Positions 44,093 through 56,736 of a stretch of DNA of 64,000 bases are shown here, piece by piece. Each line of letters opens with the position of its first letter. The first letter of the stretch is position 1. Both the position numbers and the translations under genes were made by a program. The notes below the pieces were generated by a model. It ran no database searches. It saw nothing but the letters and a program-made list of their open reading frames with translations, and was not told the DNA's origin. Source of the DNA: Macrotis lagotis (Eukaryota; Chordata; Mammalia; Peramelemorphia; Peramelidae); NCBI RefSeq assembly GCF_037893015.1, contig NC_133663.1, positions 139,136,553 through 139,200,552 on the forward strand, in the 5' to 3' direction.

Positions 44093-44255
44093 TTGCAAAT
44101 GAGGAAACACAGACAAATAGGTTTAAATGACTAATCTGATTATTTAGCTAGTGCATGAGTGTATGAGTGTATGAAATCATATTTGAACTCAGGTCTTTCT
44201 GATTCCAGACCTAGTGCTCTATCCACTGTGTCACTTAGCTGCTCTATAAGAAAAC
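44093..44255 (-). repeat. Old tRNA-headed SINE / MIR
   Basis: 'tgaggaaacacagacaaata', 'gaactcaggtctttctgatt', 'tgctctatccactgtgtc', 'acttagctgctc' in antisense. Confidence 0.7.
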
Positions 44256-45056
44256 TTTACTTAGCAGAAAAAACTGAGATCAAATGTAATGGATAAAGAT
44301 GATAGTCACTGTAGAGAATCTTTGTTTTTCTTTAAAAATAAAATCTATTGATATATAAAATTATAGGTAACATCAAGAATGAAAAAATTCATTGTTGTAA
44401 CTATCTAGAAGTATGATCAAGTTGGTAACATGAATTTGGTAACATAAATTTGACCTATTTTTAGGCTAAATTCAAATTGGGATGGATGTGTTCTTGGCAC
44501 AGAGAAGTGTCCTACTTCAGTTACTGCAAGGTATATACATCTTAACATCTATTTCACTCTATTTTTCTTTCTTTTGGGGAATGCCACTCTCTTTAAGTGC
44601 TAACTAGAATTTTTAAATTATTTTTATATAATTATATATCACATACTATCCATACTTTCAAAATTACAATTATTTGCTACAATTTTAACTTAATATAAAA
44701 CTTTCAGATATCAATTGGTCAGACAAGACTGTCAGTTTAAATATCAGGTTCTTGATTTATAAAAACTTTTGAACATTTTTATTTACTGTTCTTTAAAGGA
44801 AGTCACTAAACAATAATGTTTATATTTTAATTAAAAGAGAAATAAAAGGTAGAGAGACCCATTAGCAATGACTCATCAACCAGAGAATATGTCCATTGGA
44901 AGTAGAGGGTTACTGAAGGTAGGATGTAGGATGCAGGGGAAAAGAACCTTATGAAAAGACACTGAGAAGACTGTCTGGATAAGAAGACATCTTGGAAATT
45001 AGTCACTGCAATCTTAATATCCTGGTGTAATCATGCCCTAAATTATTTCTTTTCTC
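44256..45056. other. Unique AT-rich sequence
   Basis: No repeat family or gene recognised. Confidence 0.3.
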
Positions 45057-45300
45057 CAAGCAGCTAGGTGACACAATGGATAGGGTGCTACACCTAGGTC
45101 AGGAACACTCATCTTCCCAAATTCAAATCTGGCCTCTGATATTTACTAACTGTGTGACCCTGGACAAGTCTCTTAACTTTGTTTTCCTGAGTTACTCCAT
45201 AAAATGAGCTGGAGAAGGAAATGACAATCTACATCAATACCTTTGCCAGGAAAACCACAAATACAGTCATGAAGAGTGGGACATGGGTTCAATGACTGAA
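45057..45300 (+). mobile_element. MAR1-type CORE-SINE
   Basis: tRNA head ('gcagctaggtgacacaatgg'), CORE ('gtgaccctggacaagtctc'), and the MAR1 3' body ('gagctggagaaggaaatgac', 'ctttgccaggaaaaccac', 'gtcatgaagagtgggac', 'caatgactgaa'). Confidence 0.85.
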
Positions 45301-45309
45301 TTACTAAAG

Positions 45310-45609
45310 GAATATACGTTATGAGGGGTTTAGAATATGAACACATTGAATTCTGTATGTAATACCAAAAAACAATTCACATGAAAACTAAAAGAAAATG
45401 AGACCAAATGTTTTATTTTAGTCTTCACTAATATTTTCTAATAGTTTGGAAGGAAATAAAAGTCCCTTTAAGTAGGTAATTATAAGGTGCTGAAAACTGC
45501 TTATCTGGAGGAGATGAAGGAAGAGAGATAATTTGGAATTCAAAATAGTAAAAAATAAATGTTTCAATACTTTATGTGTAGTTTGGAAATATTTAATGAA
45601 TATATATAT

Positions 45610-45642
<33 letters not shown>

Positions 45643-46385
45643 AAGATATGTGAGTGTATGTGTTGTCTGTGTGTATGTCCAATCAAAGACATTTTCCCAC
45701 TTCAGTTTGTAATTTTAAAAAATCTCTTTGAATGTCTTGTGACTTCTGCTTCCCAGTCACCATTATCTTTACATCTTCTTTTCTTCCTTCCTCATAAATA
45801 TTTATCTTCCCCAACACCCTTTATCTCAACCCAATGAAATGGGACTGGGGTCTCTGTTCTGTGCTGGTTGTCCTCAATTTTCAGTGGTGACAATGAATCC
45901 CACCAGGACAAGAATTTGAGCCAAGATCATTTAGAAGCCAAGAATACATGCTAGCCAGTTTAGTAGAGAAGCCATGAGAATCCAGGGTGTTGGATGGGGG
46001 GGGGGGGTTGACGTGAAACTGGGACCAGCTATAGGAATTGAGTTAACCTGTGACTTTAAACTTCTCTCTTACTAGAAACTAAGATGGTACAAGGGGAAGG
46101 GGTTTTTTTGTCTCTTATATGTTGAGGGAATAAATATGTGTATTTATAATCATACTTTTTAAACTAATATTGTTTTTAAATGCTGATTCAAATGTAAGTA
46201 GCTTAGTGGAGGGGATCGCCCTCTAAATTTGAGGTAACTCCATTGGTGGGGGCTAAAATCATTAGCAGAGAGATCTTAGAAATTCCAATTCTTTCTTAGG
46301 ATAACAAAAAATACTGATAGAGGGTAAAATGCAGCCTACTGGTCCTTTGGAAGTATAATCAGGAAAGGTAGTCAGGGTCACACAG
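45310..46385. other. Mixed unclassified sequence
   Basis: A (TA)n/(TACA)n tract lies at 45600-45642 and a G12 run at 45998-46009. 45840-46130 is GC-richer but matches nothing I know. Confidence 0.35.
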
Positions 46386-46387
<2 letters not shown>

Positions 46388-46427
<40 letters not shown>

Positions 46428-46429
46428 AT

Positions 46430-46461
<32 letters not shown>

Positions 46462-46470
46462 ATATATAAT

Positions 46471-46521
<51 letters not shown>
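46388..46521. repeat. (CA)n-agagat-(TA)n-atctct-(TG)n giant inverted repeat
   Basis: CA run, 'cagagat', about nineteen TA units, 'atctctg', TG run. The right half is the reverse complement of the left, including the non-repeat 'cagagat/atctctg' hinges, giving arms of roughly 60 bp around a 3-nt centre. Confidence 0.95.
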
Positions 46522-46522
<1 letters not shown>

Positions 46523-46533
46523 ATAGCTACATA

Positions 46534-46805
46534 TATACCTATATGACAGCTTTGTAGGTAGAGCAATGATTAGAGTACTAGTCCTGAAGTCAGGAAGACT
46601 CAACTTCCAGAGTTTAAATCTGACCTCAAATACTTCTTAATTGTGTGACACTGGGTAAGTCAATTAATCCTATTTGTATTAGTTTCTTCTTCTATAAAAT
46701 GAGCAGGAAAAAGAAATGACAAACTATTCCTATATCTTACCTCAAAAACTCCAAATAGGGTAATAAAGTTTAAATGACTGAAAAGAGTGAACAGCAATAA
46801 CAGTC
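46534..46805 (+). mobile_element. MAR1-type CORE-SINE
   Basis: 'ctgaagtcaggaagactcaa', 'gtgtgacactgggtaagtc', 'tataaaatgagcaggaaaaa', 'aaactccaaatagggtaata', 'gactgaaaagagtgaacag'. The head is eroded and abuts the TG arm of the giant inverted repeat. Confidence 0.8.
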
Positions 46806-46984
46806 ACAACAAATATTACAATTTGTCACTGGCCCACAAGAAATAGAAACAGAATTCAAACCCAGGAATTCCTTGACCTCTGAGAAGTTTTTACCTTACC
46901 TATCTGGGAACTAGATGTCTCTGTTGCTTCCCACACAGTATTTCCAGACCGGGTCAGTTTCCTTGCCCTTTGCTTTCCAGTTTC

Positions 46985-47120
46985 CCTTTTATAGCATACC
47001 TAATAAAATGTTGATTTCTCGAGAGCTTGGCTTGTCTTGCTTTCTTTTATTTGCATTTCTAGCATTTAGCAGTACTTTATACATCATAAGCATTTAATAA
47101 ATAATTTATCATTTATTCAT
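46985..47120 (+). repeat. L2-like LINE 3' end
   Basis: 'cgagagcttggcttgtctt', 'tttgcatttctagcattta', 'gcagtactttatacatcat', 'aagcatttaataaataa'. Confidence 0.55.
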
Positions 47121-48463
47121 TCAAAAAACATTTATCTATTTGATATACATTGATTTTTTTAATTGGAATATGAATGCTAAAAAAAACCTAAATGTTTTGC
47201 CCCCATCATGAAGCAGTTTATAATTCAAAAGGGTTAAAGTATATCTGCCAAAAAAAAACCCCAAATAACTATTAAGATACAAATAAATGTTAGTAAAGAT
47301 AGAATGTAAATGAAAGAATGAATGGATCTAGAGGGGAGAAAAACTCTCTAAACTGCCTGGAAAAAATTGAAAAAAAAAGAAATAATGGAATAAAAAAATT
47401 ACTTTGAAGTAATAGAAGGAAAAACATGAAAGTGATCAGAAAAACCTAAGGGGGAAAATGGGAAGGTTTATAATTGGCATGTTGAATATGTGCTTCATTA
47501 AGCGATCAATCATATATTTAAAAAAATAAAAACTAAATAATTTTATTTGTTTCTCATTACTCCTATTTAAAACAAATTTGCTTATCAATTGACATTATAA
47601 GACTAAGATAACTATGATGAGGAATAAAATTGGATGCTACAAAAATGTTCTCTCTGATATTTTTTGTGTTATATTCAAAACTCTGGCTATTACTACACCA
47701 TCAAATTTACTCAGCAATTCATGCTGCTGTAACCTTTTCCAGTAAGGGTGAGAAACACTTGTGTCAGTGCCATGGATTTTGCAAAAATTTTTATTATTAT
47801 TAATACTTCTATCATTTTGATCTTACAAAGTCAGGCATCTGCTCTTCTGTTTGTTTTAATTATCTTTGGCTTGTCACATTGAGTTGTCATAGTAATATGA
47901 TGCTCAGCCTATATAGCATTTGTCTTTGGTTCAACTTTGATGACACAAAAAAACAAATTCCAAACTCTTACCCACATACATAGATTCAAATGCTAATTTT
48001 TGAGGCACAAAAATCAGTATTCATATTCTTGAGTCCTTGACATGTTATTGAGATGCTATTTTTAATCATCTTTGAAAAAATAATTAGATTGTTTATATTC
48101 TTATTCTAGGCAATTCCATTCTTATCATAGTTTAAAGGATTGCTTCAATGCAGAGGACTTCTGAATATACATCTTTGTCCAATGTCTTTTCCAAATCCCA
48201 CATTGCAAAATTCTTGTTAACTATTTTTACCAGATTGAAATATCCATCCTCTCTGAAATCTCACACTAAGCATGTGCAAAAACAAATGCATTTTATTCCT
48301 TCTAAAACTCTTCCCTTTTTCTTTTTTTCCTTTAATAATTCCACTAATATCACTGTTCTCCTTTTCACTTAGAATTTTTGTTCTTTTTAAATTTTTTTAT
48401 TCTTTTCATTCCTTTCTATTCCTAGTAAAAATCCTCAGTTCAGGCAACAAAGTGCTGCAGTGA
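47121..48463. other. Unique AT-rich sequence
   Basis: No recognised repeat or coding signal over about 1.3 kb. Confidence 0.3.
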
Positions 48464-48604
48464 AGGGCGGCTAGGTGCTGCAGTGGATAGAGCACCAGCC
48501 CTGGAGTCAGGAGTACCTGAGTTCAAATCCAACCTCAGACACTTAATAATTACCTATGTGGCCTTGGGCAAGCCACTTAACCCCATTGACTTGCAAAAAA
48601 AAAT
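48464..48604 (+). mobile_element. WSINE1-like SINE
   Basis: 'gggcggctaggtgctgcagt', 'agagcaccagccctggag', 'caaatccaacctcagaca', 'ggcaagccacttaacccc', A-tail. The target side upstream also reads 'agtgctgcagtga', so the left edge is ambiguous. Confidence 0.93.
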
Positions 48605-49325
48605 CTTACCAGTTCTTCCAAAATACTTTTCACATATACCCTGTAATTTTTTTCACAGTCCTTAGGCTGTGACTGTTGACTCTGCTGACATATTTTCTTA
48701 TTTGTGTATTCTGTTTCTTTGATTTTTCTAATGCTATTCTTTTCTAGTTCCCCTCCAGCTTCTGCTATCATATTCTATCTTGATTGGTTTCTCTGATAAT
48801 CTCTTGAATACATTTAAATCTCTAGGCAATATAAGATGGTTGGTTTAGCACATAATAATCCATTTAGCATACATTTACTATTAAATATCAAATAAATGGA
48901 TGTGAGAGAATGGTCATTTGTCTATCTTCTAAACATTTCCCCCTCAAATTCAGCATAGAAAAAAACAGAAGGGTCCCTTATACACTATATTCATATCACT
49001 ACCTTCTTTATTAGCAAGTAACTGGAAACAAACTAAAGACTAAAACATGAATATAAGGAAATATAACTGTATTATTGAGAAGGGGATAAAGATTTGACCT
49101 ATTATTTCACAGATATGCTGAAATTCCAAATTAAGAAACTTCCTTTACAGGTATTGGTTGGGACCTTCTCTGTAAAGTTGCCTAGACCATAGAGCTGTTA
49201 ACTTGACCTCAGCAGCTATCATATGTTAGAATTAGGATCTTAATCAGGATTTTTAGATACTAGTTGGACTTCCACATTATCTCTTTTTATTATAAAACAT
49301 GTAAAACATAAGGAATTTAAGAAAA
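48605..49325. other. Unclassified AT-rich sequence
   Basis: No feature recognised. Confidence 0.3.
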
Positions 49326-49600
49326 AAATCTATAGGAAGATTTATGTGAACTGATACTGGAGTTAACATTTTTAACATAGATAACATAGAAAAAGATTAT
49401 AAGAATGCAAGCAAAAGAAATATTATAATGAAATAGAATAGTATTTATCTATAATGACTGGTTTTGGTCCATAGAAGAAATGAAGAACTGAATTTCCTAC
49501 CTTTACTTTGAGAGGTGGGGGACTGTAGTTGTGAAATATTTCTTATGTATGCTATGGAACCTGAATGATATAGTCAAGTCTATATGCATAGCAAAAGAAA
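49326..49600 (+). mobile_element. L1 3'UTR fragment, other subfamily
   Basis: 'gatttatgtgaactgatact', 'ggttttggtccatagaag', 'gagaggtgggggactgtag' follow a marsupial L1 3'UTR type different from that at 43155-43790. Confidence 0.6.
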
Positions 49601-49984
49601 GTACACACCCTTTAGAGTGATAGAATTTTGAGGGGAAATCATTTGTGAAGCAGATATGGTTATAAGTCACTTAAGAATTAAAGAATATGACTGATCAGAA
49701 ATTTTTATAATATGGATATAATTATTGTGTTCTAACCATGAAGATTTCTTTATCATATCATTGGTCTTTGGTATATCCCTGATAACAATAAAAAAGCATC
49801 CAGCAGGATAGAGCACTTGTCTTCCTCATACTTAGAAAATTTTTTTTTCAGGTAACAATAAACATTATTTGAAAGATGTTTCTAGATGAGGAGGGAAATA
49901 GAAGTCAATGTAGTAGAAGTAAATACTCAACAGAATAGAAGCTAGTGGAGAACCAGAGATTGTGCCTTAGCATATATTATCTAA

Positions 49985-50162
49985 TTTGATCTTAGTAATA
50001 ATTCTTGAGGTCATTGATATTTTATTCCTATTTTATAGTTGAGGAAACTGATGGAGACAGTAGTTGTGACTTGCCCAGGCTCACTCAGTTGGTAAGTGCC
50101 TGAGTTCGAGTTTGAAATCAGGTCTCCTTGACTCCAGAACCAGTGCTCCAATTACCCATAGA
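49985..50162 (-). repeat. MIR
   Basis: Antisense MIR: 'tttatagttgaggaaactga', 'gtgacttgcccaggctcac', 'tcaggtctccttgactcc'. Confidence 0.8.
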
Positions 50163-50579
50163 CTTCACTTATGCCAGGTCAATCATTTATAACTTTCTGA
50201 TTCCTGAGGTTGTAAGGGCTTCTAATATGATACATGGCTGATGTATTGATTGTTTACAAAACAATTAATTTGTTTACTTTTTAAGAGGAATGGTCATTAG
50301 TGTGGAAATGCATAAAATGTTAATTTGAAAATGCTGTTATAACATTGTGAGTTGATCGACCTTGATAGATGTAGCTACTCTTAGCATATCAGAGAGCTAG
50401 GACAACCCTATTAAACCTGCTATGGGCAGTGCTATCCTCAGCCAGAGGGAGAAAAACAATACAGAACCAAGCAAAACAAAACACAAAACCAAACAACCCT
50501 TCAGAATTTAATGAACACTACATTCACTTTTTAAAAAAAATTCTTATTTATTTCTTTCCCTTAATCCTAATTTCTCATA

Positions 50580-50785
50580 CCAAAAAATGACTAATCTGTA
50601 AACATGTTTATGACAAATGTTCATGTACAATGTTCACCTGAATGTTTGTTGATGAGGGGAGCAGGTGGGATGGGAGGGTCGAAGAAAATTATGTAACTTA
50701 AAAATATACATATGCAAATGTATGAATATTGAAAAACTTTCATATCATGTATTTGGAAAAATATAATAATTAAAAAAGAAAATTC
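50580..50785 (+). mobile_element. L1 3' terminal fragment
   Basis: 'gtaaacatgtttatgacaaa', G-rich 'gaggggagcaggtgggatgg', 'ttatgtaacttaaaaatat', 'gaatattgaaaaacttt' and an A-rich end. Same terminus as 54715-54838. Confidence 0.75.
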
Positions 50786-51676
50786 TGTAAGAAAAATAAG
50801 ACATAGGGCTTTTAAAAATAATATTCTTATTGATTTTTAAAAGTTTATAAATGAAATCACTAACACATTGAGATATCTTAGATATTAATATCTATCTTTT
50901 GCACTTTTAACTTTAGAAGGTCAAAATAAAGTAGCTTGATTACAGGTTTCTTAATCTACAATCCATTTATAAATTTCAGGTAATCTGTAACATGAATGGA
51001 AAATAAAATACAAATACCTTATACCTCAATATTAACCAATTGCTCATTGAAATTGGACATTTATTTCAATTTTAAAATAGGGAACAAAACATTAGCCTGA
51101 TGAGGGATCTATAGTTTCCAACATATTGCCAAAAGGGCACATGCTATAGAAAAAATTAAGAACCCATGAAAGTGTAATTGAAGACATTTGCACTTGATAT
51201 TGTATACAATTCAAGAGCTTATACATATAGATAGCTTGATATATAAACTTATTTATTTCTGTTCTACAAACACTTGATTCTGTAATTTTTAATGGCTATT
51301 ATTCTATATATTATATGCTTTGCTTATTTTTCCATTGTAATGTTTGTTACCTTCTAGAAGTATACTTGTTAGTTTAATTTTAGTATATAATTAAGCAGTT
51401 GTGGGTACTAATTTTTCCCATAAATATTTTCTTGTGGAGAATGATCTGTACAAAAACAAATCTAAAAAAGAATAATTTCTTTCCCTAAAGATATTGAAGT
51501 CCTTCATCTGCTCTTTTTTGTCAATGACATTGGGCTGATTTCATCAGGCCCAGAATACCATAGGACTACTTCAAAGTAACTTGCAACCACTCAGAAGAGA
51601 TTGACCTAGAAATATGTACAAGGAATATTTAAACAAACAAATAAATAAAACAAAACCACATCTGAACACATAATTC
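50786..51676. other. Unique AT-rich sequence
   Basis: No recognised feature. Confidence 0.3.
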
Positions 51677-51859
51677 TCACTATGTCAATTTTTTTTAGGT
51701 TTTTTTTTTCGGCAAGGCAAATGTTAAGTGGCTTGCCCAAGGCCACACAGCTAGGTAATTATTAAGTGTCTGAGACCGGATTTGAACCCAGGTACTCCTG
51801 ACTCCAAGGCCGGTGCTTTATCCACTACGCCACCTAGCCACCCATCACTATGTCAATTT
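51677..51859 (-). mobile_element. WSINE1-like SINE with perfect 15-bp TSD
   Basis: Antisense SINE (51692-51844), close to consensus: 'gtggcttgcccaaggcc', 'ctaggtaattattaagtg', 'gagaccggatttgaaccc', 'ctacgccacctagcc'. TSD tcactatgtcaattt at 51677-51691 and 51845-51859. Retained CpGs make it one of the youngest insertions here. Confidence 0.97.
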
Positions 51860-52369
51860 GCTAAACAAACAAACAAAAACTTTAGTCTCAAGTATTTTAA
51901 GATTAAAAACATATTCCTCTGATGATCTGATGGCTATGGCCAGCTAGGTAAGAGACTGGAATCCCTAGACCTTCAACCTTCCTTCTTTAGCCCTTCTATT
52001 ATCTTTTCTTAGCACAGGTCTATAGTGATCTTGAGAATGGATGGAATGAGAATCTTTGAGCATTTCTTTGTGATAATTCAGGGTCCAATTAAGAGTACCT
52101 GAGCTCAAGAATTTCTATGTTTGAAAGTTGGACACTGACCACTTAGCTTGAACAAAAAACTATCTCAAAAGCATGGATCCTGTAGACAGATGGAATTCAT
52201 GCCACAAGAAGCCAATAACCTTCCAAGATATGGTTGTAAGTCTCTTGACTGGACCATCACTGAGGTAAATGTGATCCTTTTGTTGTTAAATTATCTTAAC
52301 CTTTATGGTTATAATGGATTGTGAAAATAATTAAATTCTCCCAATGTAGTTTGGGAGTTGAAGATATAA
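51860..52369. other. Unclassified sequence
   Basis: No recognised repeat or coding signal. Confidence 0.3.
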
Positions 52370-53250
52370 AGACAGGCTTCAAATAGAAGATAGTGCTGGA
52401 GCTAAATCTTAAAGGGCTTAATCTAAATTCTAAGAGACTGAGGTAAGGAGTAAAGGCATCCCAAGCATGTGGGATAACCAGTATAAAGACATGGAGAAGG
52501 AGGATGAGTGACACCAGAGTGGAACAGAGACAATATGGCTAGATTGCAGAGTATGGGAAGACTAATGTCCAATATAGCTAGCTAAGGATGTCAAGGCCAG
52601 ATAGACCATACAAACTTGAACTGAACACTGTTAAGCATTCTAAAAGGTAAAAACAAAATAGTACATCACAGACACAGAATACAGACTATTCAAAAGGATT
52701 TGGGGGAATTGTTATCATTTGTATTTTTTAATTGTTTTCAGTGGTATCTGACTCTTCCTAACCTCTTTTGGGGTTTTCTTGGCAAAGATACTGTAGTGGT
52801 TTGCTATCTCAGGAGAGAGCATGTAAGAAGAAATAATGAAAACACAATCTAGGAAGATGTCTTGAGGCCATTTTATGAAGGAATTTAAATATGATAACGT
52901 CAGTTTAGATTTAGGAACTGAAAGGACTATGGAGGTTGTCTAATACAACTCCTTCATTTTAAAGATGAAGAAATTTAGGCCTAGTGAAATTAAATAACTT
53001 TTCCATAGTTACATTGGTAGTGTCACATATAAAATTTTAATGTGAATACTCTTACTCTAGAAACAATGTTCTTGCATATTGTACATTGCAGGTAATAGGG
53101 AACCATTGATAATTCCTGGGCAAATAAGTGATATGATTTTGAACATATTTTAGTGGGGGTAACTATTTGAAAGATACTTTGGAAAGGAAAGAGATTTGAG
53201 GTAGGAAGACCACTTAGGAAGCTGGTAAAATAGTTCAGGCAAGTAATGAG
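52370..53250 (+). repeat. Ancient interspersed repeat, unnamed, interrupted
   Basis: 'gctggagctaaatcttaaag', 'ggcatcccaagcatgtggga', 'cagtataaagacatggagaa', later 'gtgatatgattttgaacat' and 'aggaagctggtaaaatagtt'. Same design as 20080-20790. Interrupted by a MAR1 tail (52686-52812) and a MIR-like piece (52920-53070, minus). Confidence 0.5.
52686..52812 (-). mobile_element. MAR1 SINE, 5'-truncated
   Basis: Antisense of the MAR1 3' body only: 'gtggtatctgactcttcct', 'ttttggggttttcttggc', 'aaagatactgtagtggtttg'. The tRNA head is absent. Confidence 0.75.
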
Positions 53251-53613
53251 GGATCCTCAATTGATAAATGATCAAAAGATATGAATGGGCAGTTTTTCAG
53301 ATGAAGAAATTAAGGATATATATATAAATATATATATATGTGTGTGTGTGTATGTATATATACAATACATATATATAGTTGATATAATAAAAGATATTAT
53401 CTCAATTATTATTGATTAGAGATATAAAAATTAAAACAACTCTGAGTTGCTACCTCACACTTATCATATTGGTCAATATGACAGAAAAGGAAAATGATGA
53501 ATATTGGAGAAGATGTGGAGAAATTGGGACATTAATGCTTTGTTGGTGGAGTTTTGAAATGATCCAACCATTATGGAAATCAGTTTGGAAATATGCTTAA
53601 AGAGTAATAAAAC

Positions 53614-53645
<32 letters not shown>

Positions 53646-54180
53646 TATCTGTATACCAAAGGGAAAGTAAAAAAATATTAAAAGGTTCTTTTCTTGATTG
53701 TAAAAATTGAAATTGCAGGAATTCCCATCAAGTGGGGAATGGCTGAGTAATTTGTGGTGTATAAATGTAATGGAATACCATTGTGCTACAAGAAATGATG
53801 AACAGGTAGATTTCAGAAAAGTCTGAAAAGACTTACTGATGTTGACTGAAGTGAGAACACTGTATACAGTAACAGCAAAATTGTTTGATGTTAAGACTTA
53901 CTCTGCTCAGCATTACAATGATCCAAAACAATTACAAAAACTTCAAGTTAAAAAATGTTATCCACATTCAGAGAAAAAACTATGGAGTCTGAATGCAGAT
54001 TGAAGCATTTTATTTTCACTTTTTTCAGGGACATTTTCCCCTTTTGTTCTATTTATTCTTTCACAGTATGGCTAATGTGGAAATATATTTAATATAATCA
54101 TACATGAATACTTTATATCAGATTGCTTGACAACATGTAGAAAGAGAACAATTTGGAACTCAAAATCTTATTAAAAATGA
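53250..54180 (+). pseudogene. L1 ORF2 C-terminus and 3'UTR
   Basis: 'gatcaaaagatatgaatggg', then frame 53412-53600 with NMTEKENDEYWRRCGEIGTL and CWWSFEMIQPLWKSVW, the Cys/Trp-rich ORF2p C-terminus. Followed by 'gaatggctgagtaatttg', 'catccacattcagagaaaa'-like 3' sequence and 'ggaactcaaaatcttatt'. Two TA-rich microsatellites (53320-53375, 53615-53640) sit inside. Confidence 0.85.
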
Positions 54181-54479
54181 ACTGTCTACTTTTAATTGGG
54201 AAAATACTATTTTTAAAAATGAAGTGATAAGAGACTGGACCAATGTGGTGACTTCATAGAAATATTGGATAAAATGCAGTATCATGGTAATTTGATGCTT
54301 TTGATTACAAAGGTAGAGAAATCCTTTCTTTAACAGAAGCCTCATTTTAAGACAAGGAAGGTATATATTAAATGTCTCATTGCTTGATAGAACACTTTAA
54401 ACAATACAAGAATTTACCCCATGTTTTGATGGGAAACATAAATGATAGTAGCAAATTTTAAATATCACTTGACTATAGC

Positions 54480-54840
54480 AATATGGAACTATGCCCAAAG
54501 AGCAATAAAACTGTCATTCCCTTTGACCTAACAATTCTAATTCTAGGTCTATATCCAGGAGAAATTATAAAAAAATGAGAAAAGTCCTACATGTTCCAAA
54601 ATATTCATAGCAACTCTTTTTTGTAGTGGTAAAGAATTGGAAATTGAATGGATGTCCATCAATTGGGGAATGGTTAAACAAGTTATGGTACATGAATACT
54701 ACTGTTCACCACTGAGGGGAGGGGGATGGGAAGGGAAGGTGGAAGGAAATTTTGTAACTTAAAAATATACACATGCATATGGATGAATGTTGAAAAACTT
54801 ACATAACATGCATTTGTAAAAATAAAATTCATTAAAATAT
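54480..54840 (+). mobile_element. L1 3' end with internal deletion
   Basis: 'actatgcccaaagagcaata', 'caattggggaatggttaaac', then a jump at 'gaatactactgttcaccac' to the G-rich 3'UTR 'gaggggagggggatgggaag' and 'ttgtaacttaaaaatatac'. The last ORF2 part and proximal 3'UTR are missing. Confidence 0.8.
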
Positions 54841-54884
54841 TTTTCTTTCACAAGTATTTGAGAAACTTATACTGACATACTGAT

Positions 54885-55072
54885 TTAGAGGTAGAAGGAC
54901 CACAGATATCATCTAATCAAAGTCCAATAATTTTTAGATGAAGAAAATGAGTTCCAAAAATGTTAGGAGAAATTGTATTACTTGACCAAGATTACCAAGG
55001 TAGTAAGTAGTATATCTAGGTTCCAAACCAAAGTTTCCTGATCATTTTTCCCCCTACACCACCATTTCTTTC
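54885..55072 (-). repeat. MIR
   Basis: Antisense MIR: 'gatgaagaaaatgagttcc', 'attacttgaccaagattac', 'aagtttcctgatcatttttc', 'ctacaccaccatttc'. Confidence 0.75.
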
Positions 55073-55564
55073 TTAATTTTTTTTAGAATCTTGAATCTTT
55101 TTGTGTTGTGGAACCAAAATATCTGCATCAAGCATGACATATATTACTTTGGTAGGTAAATTTTAGAGGGGGAAAAAACCCTAATATTAAATTATATTAT
55201 CAAAGTTGCATCAAGATTTTTGTTACACTTTGTATATTTTTTAAGGATTATCAATGAGAAAGTGTGACAGTGCTCAGATACAACTGTGAAAAGAATACTA
55301 AATATATCTATAAAAGTATTTTAATGTCAGTTATAAAAGTGTCATTTTCATTGGCCAATGGTATTTAATTTAACCTAGACAGTTTTGTAATTTATCTACC
55401 TTCTCAACCAGTTCTGTTGAAAAAAAAATGGTGAAACACTATGGGTAAGTCATTCACAATTTTTTGTTTCTCCATTCCAAAATGGTCATAGAACAAGGTC
55501 TAAGATATAGTTAGCAATACAGTTCTAGACTCAAAGGAAAATAAGGAAACATGAGAAAACAATC

Positions 55565-55725
55565 AGAGTGATATGAAGGCCTGTTGATAAATCCCATTCC
55601 TACATAACCATTACTAACTTTCTGTGAGACCTTGGACAAATCAGTTCATGTATTCTTGTCATCTGTTCCTTCATTTGTATAATGAAATAGCTAAATTCAA
55701 GGGGGTGCTGATAAATGCTTAACAA
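55565..55725 (+). repeat. MIR
   Basis: 'ctttctgtgagaccttggac', 'aaatcagttcatgtattc', 'cttcatttgtataatgaaat', 'agctaaattcaa'. Confidence 0.65.
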
Positions 55726-56448
55726 TCAGCTCTGAAAAAAAATGTGCATGAAACATTTAAATTTTATCTGCATTAACATTTTTCTATCATTTTTAAATGT
55801 CTAGAAATCAACAAAACAATAAATTAAGCCCTGATGTCACATTTTCTATCTTCCAATGTTTAAAGGCTCACACTGAAAATTTAACATTTGACTCTCAAAA
55901 GTGAGTACAAACTGATTCCAACACAGCTCTGAGATCTCTGAGCTTGTTTTCCTAAGGATACAAGAATCTGTAAGTTGTTTTTTACCTTAGAAGGCATATT
56001 ATTCTAAAAATTCATATTAAAAAAAGTCCAGGAAGGACAGAGCTAGCCAACTTAGTTGTTTTTTTTTAACCATGCTACCTGACTCTTTTTTAAAAAAATC
56101 TCTTCTATGATGGTTATATTTTAATAAAAATGTCATTATGGAAAAATACAGGTGTTTACCCTACATATTTCTTGGTGCATTATTATAATTTCCAAATTTC
56201 ATAGGGGGAATCCAGGTTTCATGAGATTGCTTTTAGATTTACTGAGATTCATTCATAGATATGCAATAAATTGTTTGTGTCTCCTGTTGTTAGCCTTTGT
56301 GAAAAAGGAATGCATAGTATTTTCATAAAAGGTACATGTAGCACAATATTAAAAATATCCCTGTAATCAGCAATGAAGATTCTCTCAAAATGTGGCCTTG
56401 AGGGGTATGCTATTTCCACTTGCTAGCCTTCCAATATTTCCACAAGAA

Positions 56449-56462
56449 GTTTCCATGGCAAC
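56449..56462 (-). promoter_or_regulatory. RFX X-box-like motif
   Basis: gtttccatggcaac on plus, gttgccatggaaac on minus: an almost perfect two-half-site RFX binding motif. Functional status unknown. Confidence 0.4.
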
Positions 56463-56722
56463 TATTAGTGCAATTATTGTATAGAAAATGAAATTATCAG
56501 TCAGACACTAAAAGCACTGGCTCAGGAGTAGACTAAGATAAAAATGATGACTTTGAGCAAATATTCTTATTCAAGGGCAATATATTTATCTCTAAAAATA
56601 TTGAATTTCTGAATATTTAAGAGATTGCAATAACAAAAGACTGTACTTGGTTAAAGTGAATATTGGAGAAATATATTTTGTTATTATGTTGTCATGTAAT
56701 GGTAAATAGCATACCCTAGTTG

Positions 56723-56736
56723 GTATCCATAGTAAC
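56723..56736 (+). promoter_or_regulatory. Second X-box-like motif
   Basis: gtatccatagtaac, a weaker RFX-type palindrome 261 bp after the first. Confidence 0.3.
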
